Positions 11,553-22,379 of a DNA stretch of 64,000 bases are shown here, one piece after another (positions within the stretch are counted from its first letter, which is position 1; each line of letters starts with the position of its first letter). The notes under the pieces were generated by a model. The model was not told the origin of the DNA. It searched no databases and saw nothing but the letters and a program-made list of their open reading frames with translations. Position numbers and translations under genes: made by a program. This DNA comes from Trileptium ribeirensis (lineage: Eukaryota; Nematoda; Enoplea; Enoplida; Thoracostomopsidae), in the NCBI GenBank assembly GCA_030248225.1, contig JASANE010028170.1, positions 1-64,000 on the forward strand, given 5' to 3'.

Positions 11553-12469
11553 GTACGTACACGTAGGTTATTCTTTTGGTCAAGTAAGTTCACCATCGTA
11601 AAGGTGATGAGCGCGCATCATTAACAATTTACCATTGTGGACTCAAATACGATTTGCGATAAAGCAACACGCAGGCGCTGTTCACCAGAGGCGCACCATC
11701 CTAGCTATGAGTGAGAGGTACAGCTGTACGAGCCACACAAGTTTAGTTACACAAAATTTTCCAGTCGGGACAAATGACCGGCAGAGTATATAAGATAGGG
11801 GTCCATAAAGGATAGGCATTAACCCCTGAAAGTCGGAGCCCCCTACCCAAGCAACATTTAGCATTCCCACAAACCCCAAACAAGCAACAATTCCCCCTTC
11901 CCTCAGCCAAGCGTGCGCCAAGGCGCGCGAAAACTTTTGTCACATTTGAGAAAATTTCGGAAAAAATTAGCACAAACTAACAAGAATTAGGGAAACTTAT
12001 AGAAAAAATATTGGAAAGCTGGGTAATCCAACCGTATGAAAACTGGGACCCGTCCCAGTGTGTACCACCCGCGTGCTGCACCACTGCTATTCGCGGCCAC
12101 TATCTTGAGATTTAACATCGCAATTTGTTGTCCACATACCAGTGAAAAAGTGACTAATAACATCTGACCGGTTTAGCATGTCATTTGATGAGCGCGGACG
12201 TTCGTACGAAACGGAGCAATATGCGCGTATGCAAATTCCGTTCGTACATCGCAAAGCCCATGTTGGGCATTGCCTAAAATGGGGTTATGGATAACACGAA
12301 TGTGAACGACAATTTTTGCACCATTTAATTTGTGTTTTTGATAAAATAACAACCACTGCGTACACACCTAAGTTGGACTCACGCATTATATAAAGTATAT
12401 TGTAACACAGCTCTTATATAGTTAACGCCGTGCATCAAAATGACTTAACGCACGTTTAGTTAAATTAGC

Positions 12470-12655
12470 TGTATTACGTAATAGTTGTAGCACAGCCGGG
12501 CCTGCGGCAAGTGATTTGTACGCACGGTTGTGTTGTTTAACTCGTTCAAACTCGTGCTAACGCACTCGTCTGAACTCGTTACAACCTTGCGTACAAATCT
12601 CTTAACGCACGATGGCTGTGCTACAACTATTACTTGTCGTCAATACGTAACACAT
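12470..12655. mobile_element. Palindromic MITE (foldback)
   Basis: TAATAGTTGTAGCACAGCC near the left end is repeated as an exact complement (GGCTGTGCTACAACTATTA) near the right end. The arms continue inward with GATTTGTACGCACGGTTGT against its counterpart, so the unit folds over about 185 bases. The flanks read GTATTACG and CGTCAATACG. There is no coding sequence. Confidence 0.75.
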
Positions 12656-12922
12656 TTGTTTCTATGCACACAGTAATAATACGACTGTTCAGGCGAAAAG
12701 CTTAAAGCACATCATATGTTCACCAATAGTACATGCAATAAACAATGTCAAGTGCCGACTATACAACAAAACTCAAACTTTGTCTCCCAACGAGGAGTGA
12801 CTTCAGCCGGATGCAGCCAATGGCGTCACAACTTATTCAAGACCAGCGCTGTTTATCAATTATTAATTGTTTTGGCTTAAACAACTGCTAGGCTTTCAAG
12901 CAATCAATGTAAACGCTCTAAA

Positions 12923-13427
12923 GGCGTGTTCACACCAGTGGCGCAGCGAGAATTTTGCTAAAGGAGGGGCCTGGTCAAGTTTTGTCTTAAGGGGGAGCCC
13001 GAGGAAAAAATAAAACCGAAATGTAACTAATAGGCGCGAAGTCCGCACTTTTTCACGGTATTCAGACGAAAGATATGTTAATTTCCACGGTTTTATACAA
13101 AAAGTAAAAACATTTATTACCTAAAGCACAAATGGAATTATTAAACTGAAAGCTAAGAGAAGGGAAAAGGCCATCTTGGCCCGTACCCTGTTTGTGACCC
13201 TGGTTCACACGCTCAAAGTTTTTACTTAACATGAGCTCAGATTTTGATCAGAACGTGTGAACACTATTCAAACATTTCGAGGATATTCGGTTAACTAATC
13301 ATCGACGAGATGTATTACCTGAAAAAAGTTTGAGCTCAAAATTTGAAACATTGAAACATTTTCCTTTGAAAATCACCGTCAACAGTTTGATAAAATTTTG
13401 AGCGCAAATTGTGAACACACCCTAAGA
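12923..13427. mobile_element. MITE with GTGTTCACA ends, host of a nested insertion
   Basis: The left end GGCGTGTTCACAC is complementary to the right end GTGAACACACCC, and both are followed inward by GCTCAAA or GCGCAAA text. The left arm is split by the hAT-type insertion at 12936-13202. AGGGTGTGTTCACA-type ends are common in animal MITEs. The target duplication is unclear. Confidence 0.6.
12936..13202. mobile_element. hAT-type MITE with exact 8-bp duplication
   Basis: A 267-base insertion starts CAGTGGCGCAGCGAG, ends GTGACCCTG, and is flanked by exact copies of GTTCACAC (12928-12935 and 13203-13210). The CAG-GG start and 8-base duplication are typical of hAT elements. It has no open frame, so it depends on a transposase elsewhere. 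Confidence 0.8.
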
Positions 13428-13692
13428 TTAACGGAAAGGCAACAATAACGACAACGTGGCGCACACCTTGGCGGCCTGGCATTTAGCGTTATGGAAAACG
13501 CTTCTGTGATGTACTATAATCAAAACATTAGCTGGCACCATTGTAACGATAATAAACGAACACCGAAACAGACTCCGTAGCGACAAGTACGCGTATGAAA
13601 CTAAACAAGATCATTATACAAATCGTTGAAAAAATCAAATATTCTTGAAAGCATTTACAAAACCCTGTTAGATTAAAATTTGGCTTAAAATC

Positions 13693-13880
13693 TCAACTGG
13701 GTCGCGTCGTTGGCAGCAAACTGTAATCGTTTGCCGCAGTGATAACAGCATTTGCATTGATACACTCATCATTTTCTTGTTCGAGTTTATACAGCATTTG
13801 CAATCTATGCAAGCAATGTTTTAACGGCTGAATGGCTTGATGATCGTATTTTAAATCAATTTTGGTGCTGAGTTCGTACC
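13693..13880 (-). CDS. Terminal exon, unrecognised; possible alternative C-terminus
   Basis: The minus-strand text TACTAAT (branch-point-like) is followed about 27 bases later by TTCAGCACAG and an open frame of 61 codons entered in phase 1, ending in TGA at 13695-13693. The translation is convincingly protein-like: it contains HCLHRLQMLYKLEQENDECI, a probable amphipathic helix, and ends DYSLLPTTRPS. It lies 2.4 kb beyond the stop of the minus-strand membrane gene and could be joined to the exon ending at 18300 in the same phase, replacing the normal last exon. It could also end a separate gene. It sits antisense within the intron of the plus-strand gene. Confidence 0.55.
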
Positions 13881-14604
13881 CTGTGCTGAACTTTTCCCGT
13901 TATTGCGATTAGTATCATTTTGTTTTGTAACTATAATAGGAAAAGTAATTTTGATAGACAACGTTCGCGGTGGTAAGCCTAGTTTCAGCTAAACCCTAGT
14001 AGGGGCATTCTATACCTTTACCAGCCGGATTGAAAACTTTGATTATATATGTGTTCCTGAATCAATATACGCTGCTTGACCGTATAGGCGTATATATATC
14101 TATATATCTACCCGATTAGTGCATTACTTGATAGTATAATTTTAAAACTTTAGGGCAAATTGTCAGACGTAAAACAACGACGATGGTTCAAGATTTAGCC
14201 CTCCAGAAACAACGTAGAATTTACATTGTTAAACTAAATAACTTTAAACTTGCATCACCCCAAATACATAATATTGAAAACCGTCAAACAAATCTTAACT
14301 GCTGTTATACGTTGATTAAAAAAATTTATAATTAAAGCAGTGGTCGTGTGGTTGAGTGTTGTATTCATAATCAAAAACTTCTGAATTCAAGCCTAGGTTT
14401 TAAATGGATTGATTTCAATAATTTTTATGTTTGGTTTTAAATATTTAATCATCACTCTTCTTGTCATAACATTAGGCAGGTGAGATTATTTTGCTTTTTT
14501 CATACTGTGTTGTGTAATAATCTGTTGGTCCAGTAAAGCGGTATGCTATTAATCGGTCTTATTAAGCTGTCTAGTGTTGCTTATAAGCTTATAATCTGTA
14601 TTAT

Positions 14605-14860
14605 TTCCACACCTATAAATATTAAAAAAATCTACACCAGCATAGGCCGTGAATGTTATAAACTGCTGTGACACAATTCCATTAGGAAAAACTAACTTTG
14701 CTCATAATACAAGTCATTTACTCACTTTTTTCCACACCTATAAATATTAAAAAATCTACACCAGCATAGGCCGTGAATGTTATAAACTGCTGTGACACAA
14801 TTCCATTAGGAAAAACTTTAGTTTGCCCATAACACATTTCATTTACTCACTTTTCAATAG
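14605..14860. repeat. 125-bp tandem duplication
   Basis: A unit beginning TTCCACACCTATAAATATTA and including CAGCATAGGCCGTGAATG occurs at 14605 and again at 14730, with a few small differences. It is non-coding. Confidence 0.9.
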
Positions 14861-15057
14861 CAAAAATTGTTATAAATATCTGTCAGTTTATGCAAAAATA
14901 TAATTATAATATACATAACAATCGGCAATGATTACATACGACGAGAATGTATCAATACTTCAGAAATTAGCGTCAGCTACGTTTAGATGCCGTGTCTAAA
15001 TAACGAAGAACTCAATGAGCGAGTTCTTACGAAAGTGCTGGTGCTGTAAATCTTTAG

Positions 15058-15149
15058 CAACGTTGGTGCTCAACCAAAACAACATTCCGCTGCACAAGAC
15101 GCACAGAGTGTATCCTCCAAAATTTCAACTGACAATGTCATATAAATAA
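15058..15149 (+). CDS. Terminal exon of the plus-strand gene
   Basis: After GTAAATCTTTAG, 29 full codons entered in phase 1 run to TAA at 15147-15149. The segments TLVLNQNNIPLHKTHRVYPP and KFQLTMSYK look like a real basic C-terminus. Joined to the exon ending at 11552 the frame stays open across the junction. The antisense strand also has a short open frame here (it includes LEDTLCASCAAECCFG), so strand is not certain from openness alone; phase agreement favours plus. The family is not recognised. Confidence 0.5.
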
Positions 15150-16254
15150 CCTATCTGTTCTTGTATGATAATGATCCTTTGATGACATAAGTGGTTCTAC
15201 CAACATTCGAGTAATAGCTATTATAGGGCAATTTAGCATTTAAACCTAATCCACGAAAACCTATATACACGATCGGTTCACCTACATTCATCTATATTGG
15301 AAACGTGGCGAAAGACTATTTTTAGTGTCAAAATTTGCTGAACGTCGATCCAGCGCCATCTGGCGTGATAATAACACTGCCAGTATAGTGTTAAAACAAT
15401 GAAACTAACTTGTTTAATGGGGCAAATAACCCACATAATCCCATAGTTCAGCCCCAACAACCAAAAAGATTTGTTCTGTAAAAATTTTGAAATTTTCATT
15501 TTTTGGGTTATTTTTAAACTTTGGCTCAAAAATCACAAAAACGCATAGCAACAAAGTTGTAGCTTTCGATGAGTGCATCCTGCATGGTGGAATGTTTCAC
15601 TACGTGGCCTCTACCTTGAGATTTAGGTCGCGAAAAATAGATACCCGGATAGCCAAATTAAAAAATGTCATCTTAGATCCCTTTGGGACTGATATTGACC
15701 CGGAAGACATGGTCGGAGCGTTTAGTGTGTAATTAAAGGGCACAAATAGAATTTGTGACCAAATAAAAAATTGTGAAGATCCATCCACCAGGTGATGAGT
15801 TATGAACTCCACAGATAAAATAAATTTTTTCGGATTTTCCATATATACACAACATATGCAATATATATATACAATCTGTATAGAAATTGAATCCGGCTAT
15901 CCCACATAACACTTCTTGCTTACAATGGATCTAAAAACGACCATAGTACAGGTACGCCTATGTATCGTAACATGAATATACAGATTACTGCCATTTCAAT
16001 TTCGACAACACTAATGCTCACTGGCGACAAATACCACTTATAAATTGCCCGTGTCAAAATAGTGGCGATATCACTGCAAAAAAATATGTCCAATGTGCCA
16101 CAAATGACACAAAGACATTGTAATAACTGCCATAAGCATTCAATGTATAGCCAATCCTCATATATAGTTGGGGTGGGTAGGTGCAATATTTGTTTAAATA
16201 TTACGTTGCCAGAACGACCGTCTGCTTATTAGCAGACCAGATATCTGGCATCGT
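15150..16254. other. Gap between convergent gene ends
   Basis: This holds the 3' flanks of the plus-strand and minus-strand genes. Two curious frames occur: 15544-15732 plus (VVAFDECILHGGMFHYVAST) and 16186-15920 minus (hydrophobic, with a TTTTTTGCAG acceptor and ATT|GTAAGC donor). Neither can be placed in a gene, and the second may simply be 3' UTR. Confidence 0.35.
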
Positions 16255-16613
16255 TCATGTACTTGCCCCACTTGTAGTTGCCGTCGTCTGGGGCTCGTCA
16301 ACAATATCGATAACCAAATCGCTGAAATCCGGTTGCTGATAGGATTTAAACGACTCAGTCATTGCGCCGTTGCTATTACTGCTGCTACCAACATTGGAAG
16401 GGCACCCACGTTGATGATGACTAGGCGAATACTGCGGCCCAGGATGTGTGTCCGCGTCGCCTTCAACACTTCTCCTCGCTCCGGTAGGGCTGTCAATTAT
16501 TGTAGCACCAGGTCGTTGGTCATTTCCTAAGTCATTCGATATCAAATTTGTACACTCGTCTTCGTTAGCGTATGAGCGTGGTGTATTGTTTACGATATGT
16601 GACGGTGGAATGC
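16255..16613 (-). CDS. Last exon of the minus-strand membrane-protein gene
   Basis: The acceptor AAACAGTTTAG is followed by GC, which completes a Gly codon with the G ending the exon at 18300. The frame is then open for about 119 codons to TGA (16257-16255). The sequence is hydrophilic and rich in Ser, Asn, Asp and Pro (for example SNVGSSSNSNGAMTESF), with an acidic hydrophobic patch near the end (DFSDLVIDIVDEPQ) that could bind a partner. It is predicted to be the distal cytoplasmic tail, probably disordered. There is an ATG inside the acceptor region, but the phase match argues for a splice rather than a separate start. Confidence 0.72.
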
Positions 16614-18299
16614 CTAAACTGTTTAGACGCATAAGTTATAGTATTGAAAATTTAAACATGTATATACGTAATCTAGTAAGTAACGTGTAAAACGGCTCCG
16701 TGGGGCGATAATCTTCTCGCTATGAGATAACTTGGCATCTTGACTGGAATCGCTCTGCTCTAATTGATAAAATACTTATATATATTCACCGAATCTGATA
16801 GTCTATATACCCTTGAGGTACATTAAAAAAGGTTCAAGAAGCGTACTTTCGGGCATGAGAATAATCAAACTTTGATATTTCATTTCATGTAGAAACATTC
16901 TGGGTCAGATTGAAAGATATGTAAGTTTTTAATAACATCCAGTCCATATTGGATTTTCCTACTTCTTTTATTTGCTAAAGACAACGCTTACACTCGATTT
17001 GTTCAGCCAGTAATAAATAAAACTTGAAAACTTTCAAAATTTATAAATCACAAGTTGCAATAAAAGTCATAATTTCAAGTGTCATATTTCACGTTGTATA
17101 CCGTTACCGCCTGCCGCATTGGATGCATACCAAGCAAATACAATAATTTTTCTACGATTCTCCAACGCCGAAAACACAGAACACATTCTTGGTGGCAAAA
17201 CTCGGTGTTTTAATCTGTTGCATCGTCCCACAAAAGTAACCACTTGCTCAATATGCGTTTAGAACTTTGAAACCAATGGCTTCAACTACTCCATAAGCCT
17301 AAGATGGTAGAATAATCCTGCGAGCCCACTGTTCGCCATCAACAAGGAAGAAAATCAGTAAGTCAAAATTTCAGACATTCCAAAAGATTTCGGAAAAAAA
17401 TAAAGGAGACCTGCCTCAAAAATTATAGGAGACCATGAACCCGGAAAAAATCACATTGTTCTCCAACCCTACTTATTTTTATAAATCGGTATCTATCTAT
17501 AATTTAAAACCTATAGAGCCCATTTTATCTATTCCTAGAAAAAAGGTAAGTGCCTTCAATAATGCACTAGCCACCGTTAATACCAATGCATTACAACGCA
17601 AAATAAACTGAAACAAATATTTAACCCGGTTCTCACAGATCTTATGGACAGCCTCATCTGAAAGATAATGTACAGTCTTATAGAGCCCGAATTTCTCTAG
17701 AAAATAAGCCTGAATCGGCTAAAATATCTGTACTTCTTTGGGCCAGATACTATCAAAAACTTTCCATCAAACCTTATTTTGACCCTGGCCGAGGACATTC
17801 GGCAAACCTTTACACAGGAGAATGAACTGTGCATAACAAGCGGGCACAAATTCAAATTTCCACATTGCCTTTAACGCACTGTAACTGCCGCGATATTATT
17901 CTCTTCTGGATGTAGAAGGAGTTATCTAAACTATTTGGACCATTGCTTTACGGTTTGATCAACATGGCGTAGGGTCAGCTTTTCTCGGCCCAGCAGCGCA
18001 ACGAAAATACCCTTCACCGCAGTGTTACACTCCATGTATACGTTAGCCAAGGAATGTTTCCAATATGTGACGGCTTCGTGAGAATTTCGGACAGAAATCA
18101 TGGAAGCAGCAGAAACAGAACGCTACGTAGGTGTCCATTTAGGTACTATTATATATATAGTGACGTGTTAATCCGTTAAACTTGTGTCGTGTTTATGAAT
18201 GACGCAGACAAACTTGAATATATATAATTTTTGTATAACTGACCGCTATTTAAGCAGATTCCACTAGCGCTGCATCAATAATTACGTCGCGTCACTTAC
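16614..18299 (-). other. Intron 3 of the membrane-protein gene
   Basis: It is bounded by GTAAGTGA and AAACAGTTTAG on the minus strand. It is AT-rich, and no exon or mobile element stands out. Text at about 17340-17460 (AAAATTATAGGAGA) is shared with about 21600. Confidence 0.5.
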
Positions 18300-18881
18300 C
18301 TCCACTGATCGTGCCATTAGTTTTATTCTTCGCTCGTGTTGGCGTGGTTTTGATCGACTGCGTTTGCTGCTGAGAAGCAAGCCCGTTGACTTTCGTTTCG
18401 CCACGATTATATCCCTGATTCCTTGGATACGGCTGCGTGCCATCAGGTTGGTCCGCTGAGCCCTGAAGAATGCCTATCGCTCGCTCCGATGTACCGTATC
18501 TACCGCGATCATAATTCGGCGGCGGTGGCGGATCTACATTGCCATATCGATGATATTCCCCACCTTTGTCCGAACTACTAGCTCGATGATTGCCGTACTT
18601 CGATGTAGGCACAACGAATCCTTGAAAATCGCTATTAACACCACCTGGCGAAGGTTCTTTGTACGTTAGCGTATTACCACCACCTCCACTGGGAGCAGCC
18701 AAATGATTCGGAGTGTATGCGTTGTTGCGAGCCGTTGAATTATTGAGGCGGTTATTGAGCTTGTAGCTATAACCCATTCGATATGAGTCAGCGTAGAAAA
18801 TGTCGCCGTTAACACTGCCATCGCCCGCAGCTCCGCTTCCAACAGTCATTGGTTGCACCGGGACGCCGGAACGAAAATCCT
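18300..18881 (-). CDS. Large internal exon: Gly/Asn/Pro-rich cytoplasmic tail
   Basis: This 582-base exon has strong borders, TTTTATTTTGCAG on entry and GGAG|GTAAGTG on exit. Phase 1 at both ends means it can be skipped without a frameshift. About 193 codons contain no stop, which is exceptional in this AT-rich window. The product is low-complexity and polar: Gly runs (PSGGGGNTL), a Pro run (VDPPPPPNYDRGRYG) that could bind SH3, WW or EVH1 domains, many Tyr residues in YG, NY and DY contexts, and a Gln patch (SQQQTQ). It follows the transmembrane exon, so it should be cytoplasmic. No catalytic domain is seen. Confidence 0.82.
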
Positions 18882-19778
18882 CTGCAAAATAAAATACTCG
18901 TATATTAAATTACAACGGCAAGAGTAACCATGATGCGCATATATATACGACATGTCATGACCACTTCATCATTGTTCTGAAATGGTAAGCAGGGTCCTGA
19001 CAAAGTTTTTGCATTACCCGGTCACACTACCACTTCGGACCACTCACTACTGAAATGACCCTAATCCTTTGACTTATAAGTTTGGAAGAGGTGGAGCTCG
19101 AAAGCGGGGCTATGAAGGAAATCTAAAGTTTTCAAAGCAATTTTGCAAAGATATATATATATACATAAGATTTTTAGGAGGACACAAAAATTACTAGCAC
19201 GCTCCTGGTACAACCAATTTTTTCAGAGTGGCAGAAGTCGTTCCATGCGCAAGGTTTTCTACCTAATTTTCAAAACCAATTCCGTGAACACTAAAAAGTT
19301 AGATATAACCATAGATTTCACCACCCTTCCTCGCCGAGATTTTTTACCTTATAATTTCTAGACAATTATTCTTCAACTCACGTATTTTCGTTATTCGACT
19401 TCGTTACGACTACGTACGTACATTTTGCATGTACCTAGCAAGTCTCCTTTATGCGGTTGTATATGAATTCTATCTTACTTAATACCGCAGTAGTAAATAA
19501 GTACACACTGTGCAATATATATATACACAACGTACTTGCAATATATAATGGGCATTAACCATTTGAGTATTTTTCGGTATTAAAAATTCCTCCTCAAATG
19601 GAAGCGCCGGCCAGATCATCCCTAAAATTTTGGGTCCAACGATACCCTGAAATCACTATAATTTTTTAGGTTTATCCAAACATTGAAAACCTGCAAGCTT
19701 TGAAACATTATATGGATGAACTCTAACTAACTAAAAAGTGAAGAACAGAATTAGTAACAATAATATTTACAGTCTTAC
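18882..19778 (-). other. Intron 2 of the membrane-protein gene
   Basis: It runs from GG|GTAAGACT to TTTTGCAG on the minus strand. It contains no recognisable element. The plus frame at 19143-19361 is AT-rich noise. Confidence 0.5.
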
Positions 19779-19886
19779 CCGCGCCATAGTAACGTTTAGA
19801 ATAACCGCTTTTCGACTGCTTGAAACATGACATAAATACGTAACACAATGCGCCGACGATGCCTGAAACATACGCTGTGATGACCG
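19779..19886 (-). CDS. Internal exon encoding most of a membrane span
   Basis: A 108-base exon runs from AACAACATACAG to GCGCGG|GTAAGAC, phase 1 on both sides. It encodes VITAYVSGIVGALCYVFMSC followed by a basic stop-transfer segment (FKQSKSGYSKRYYG). Joined to the end of the preceding exon (RICFIVLTAS) it makes one continuous hydrophobic stretch of about 30 residues. The basic side faces the long tail, so a type I-like orientation with a cytoplasmic C-terminus is inferred. Confidence 0.75.
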
Positions 19887-21976
19887 CTGTATGTTGTTAA
19901 TCAAAGTGTAACTTATAATACCAGCCCTTATTCTGGGCAATAGCAACGATTAACTATTCCACTGGTGCTGTGTGACCTTTGCGTAAACTATATAATGCCA
20001 TTCAGTAGTTATCGCTCAAAAATTTTTTCAATTGTTGTAGGTCGGAACGTTATGTATGAATGAACTTAAGCTGGCCGTCTGCCAGCCTCTTTTGACATCA
20101 AGTAACAAATGCCGTGAAAGAACAAAGCAATAACCAATTCCAAATTCAAAAATTATCGTTCAGGAACGCAGAAGGACTGATTACAATACGTTATAGTTTA
20201 CGTATGCTAATACAATGCACTTGATTGTTTTTTACCACGATTACGTTTCGCAGCCCACAACGCGACAACGTGCAATCCGCATTTTTTTCGTAACGCTAAC
20301 AAATTTCGTCGTAAAATAATACATGTAGTTCGCAAAGACCACAAGTGGTGTACAGCTTTGAAAACCATTTTTATTCGATAAAATTCCCAGTTTAAATGTT
20401 CAAAGGTCCTTAGCCGGTTATTTAATGGTTTAAATATTTTGATTGTAAACGTTTTGGATGCGTTAAAACACCAATTTTGTTCTCTTATGTGATGACCGAT
20501 GGTTGGTGGACCGAAGAAGCGATTGCCACCCGCTAATGACAGCAGCACAATAATAAACAGTGATTTATGACAGTATCAGGTCAACCTACCTGTAGATCAG
20601 TCCTCTTTGTAAATTTGGTTCACTGGTTGTGCACTAACACACAAACATGTAGGTCCATTGTCAATGTCCATGAGTCTATGCTTGACTCCTGAACACTAAC
20701 TGATTAACATTGTCCAGGCATTGTGCCTGGATGTAATTGGGTTAAACATTTATTGGGTGACTGGTTTTCGGTATATCCTTTAAAACAATGAAAGGGTGAA
20801 GCGATTACTGCCACTGTTACTCAAATATAATATGAAAACTGTCATGTTATTAATCCAACTAAAACAACACGTATATAAACGTAACTACGAAAATTTATTT
20901 GAAATTACAGAAAGCAAAGCATGATTTGTTGTACTAGTACTGTTGGTGCCCGTTGGCTTTTAGAAAGTTATTCCGGGTACGTCATGATACAACGGGTTAA
21001 CTTGATCAGGGACAACTATTTTAGTCCTATTGTATGCAGCTGTGTAATAAAGTAACGCATTGTGATTTACGGTAATTCATTTAAATAAAAACTTGGAATG
21101 ATTATTATCATAAGCTTGCATATTTCTATTCACATCTATTATACTACAATGAGCAATGATTTTTGAAAGTTGATTTAAATTAACCTTTATATGAATGTTA
21201 ATATACTCACAAATAAAGTAACCTATCACAAACTATAGAAATGATTTTGCTATATATATACCATAGATACAAATTATGATCGGCTTTTCTTGACAGACGT
21301 ACCATCAAGTAGGAAACGACAACGTGGACGATGGGCCTTTGAAACATAGAAAAAATTGAGCACTCAAGAAGTTGGAGCCGAAATTCACAGAAAGAGCATC
21401 GAGACAATGGACAGGCGCACCTTTAGAAGTGATAGACGATGACCGATCAGACCGTGAGGAGGGAAACTGGTGAATAAATAAGTTGTGGACCAACACAGCA
21501 GTGTTGTGCACTCTACCTCACTAATTTTCGAATGCTAGATAAAAATTTCCCATTGGAATACTAATCTCCACCATGGTCTTTTTTCTATATGGAATTGTAG
21601 GGAAAAATTATAGGAGATTATAATGAAAATTGTACTGCTGGTTACAGAAGTCAGAGGCTTGGATCAATTCCCGCATTTTTCTGCCATTATTTACACTATA
21701 GTTTGTTTGCATGCGGTCACGCCCTACGTACCGCCCCGTAGTTACTATACAGTGCAACGAGCCTGAGATTATAGAGTAAACAACCGAAAAGTCGGCCGAA
21801 CCAGCGATGGCATGCTGATAAACCACATAACAGGGCAGAACTCGTATAACACATTGCGTCGGGCTAAGTGGCGTCTGAACCCCACAATGCCCGACCAGTT
21901 CTAGATACAAAAGCCGAAGAAAAACAAGATTACTAAACCCGCACACATTGCCTTGTATTAAAACTATTTGACTTAC
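19887..21976 (-). other. Intron 1 of the membrane-protein gene
   Basis: It is bounded by CTG|GTAAGTCA and ACAACATACAG on the minus strand. It holds a copy of the TIR element of 9.6-10.2 kb (20053-20545). A weak extra exon candidate on the plus strand at about 20910-20976 has no partner. Confidence 0.5.
20053..20545. mobile_element. Second copy of the 9.6-kb TIR element
   Basis: GAACTTAAGCTGGCCGTCTGCC, CTCTTTTGACATC, ACGTTTTGGATGCGTT and GATGGTTGGTGGACCGAAGA occur in the same order as at 9613-10201. It is diverged and lies within intron 1 of the membrane-protein gene. The 113-codon minus frame across it is not supported as a gene. Confidence 0.6.
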
Positions 21977-22216
21977 CAGATGCAGTGAGCACAATAAAGC
22001 AAATCCGCATATCGCTGATAAAGTTTCGAATGTCGTGAAGGTCGTTGGTCACACCGACCAATTTGTTATAGTCTTTCATCATTTGGCCCAGCCCGGGGCC
22101 TTGAGGGCCGTAAAAATCAGTCATATCGTGCTGACTAACAAGAGAATCAATAAAGCACCTGAGTCGACTCTCGTTGGAATTATATATAGGTAGATTTCTT
22201 ATACGGATATGAAAAT
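21977..22216 (-). CDS. Upstream exon: extracellular segment and start of the membrane span
   Basis: The exon ends GCATCTG|GTAAGTC, an excellent donor. The proposed start follows GTTATATTTAG and gives 240 bases, phase 1 at both ends, matching the other introns. The product has a possible N-glycosylation site (NES), one Cys, a Gly/Pro turn (DFYGPQGPGLGQMMKDYNKL), a predicted helix (NDLHDIRNFISDM) and then the hydrophobic RICFIVLTAS that continues in the next exon. The start is less certain than the end, because the acceptor lacks a clear pyrimidine tract. Exons further upstream, with any signal peptide, were not found. Confidence 0.65.
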
Positions 22217-22379
22217 CTAAATATAACGTATTAAGGATGTCAGAAATTAAGAAACACAACTTGTATATGTATTAATATATGTATATGTATTAATAAATTA
22301 CTGTATTCGCCATGATGGTGAATCAACTACGTGACGCTCAGGAATCGTTTTATATAATTTAAATTAAATACGTGGGTAT

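Larger units (their letters stand above)
11553..15057 (+). other. Intron of the plus-strand gene, filled with repeats
   Basis: This 3.5-kb interval runs from GTACGTAC to GTAAATCTTTAG. It contains a G/A-rich repeat remnant (about 11680-12020), a foldback element, a nested pair of MITEs, a 125-base duplication and, on the opposite strand, a terminal coding exon (13880-13693). Other exons of the gene could hide here, but the phases on both sides already match. Confidence 0.4.

Noticed and set aside
18300..18858. Single-exon 188-residue protein starting at the internal ATG
   Set aside because: The frame is open upstream of that ATG to a strong acceptor, and its apparent stop (TGA) lies just past a perfect GTAAGT donor; phase agreement with neighbours favours an internal exon.
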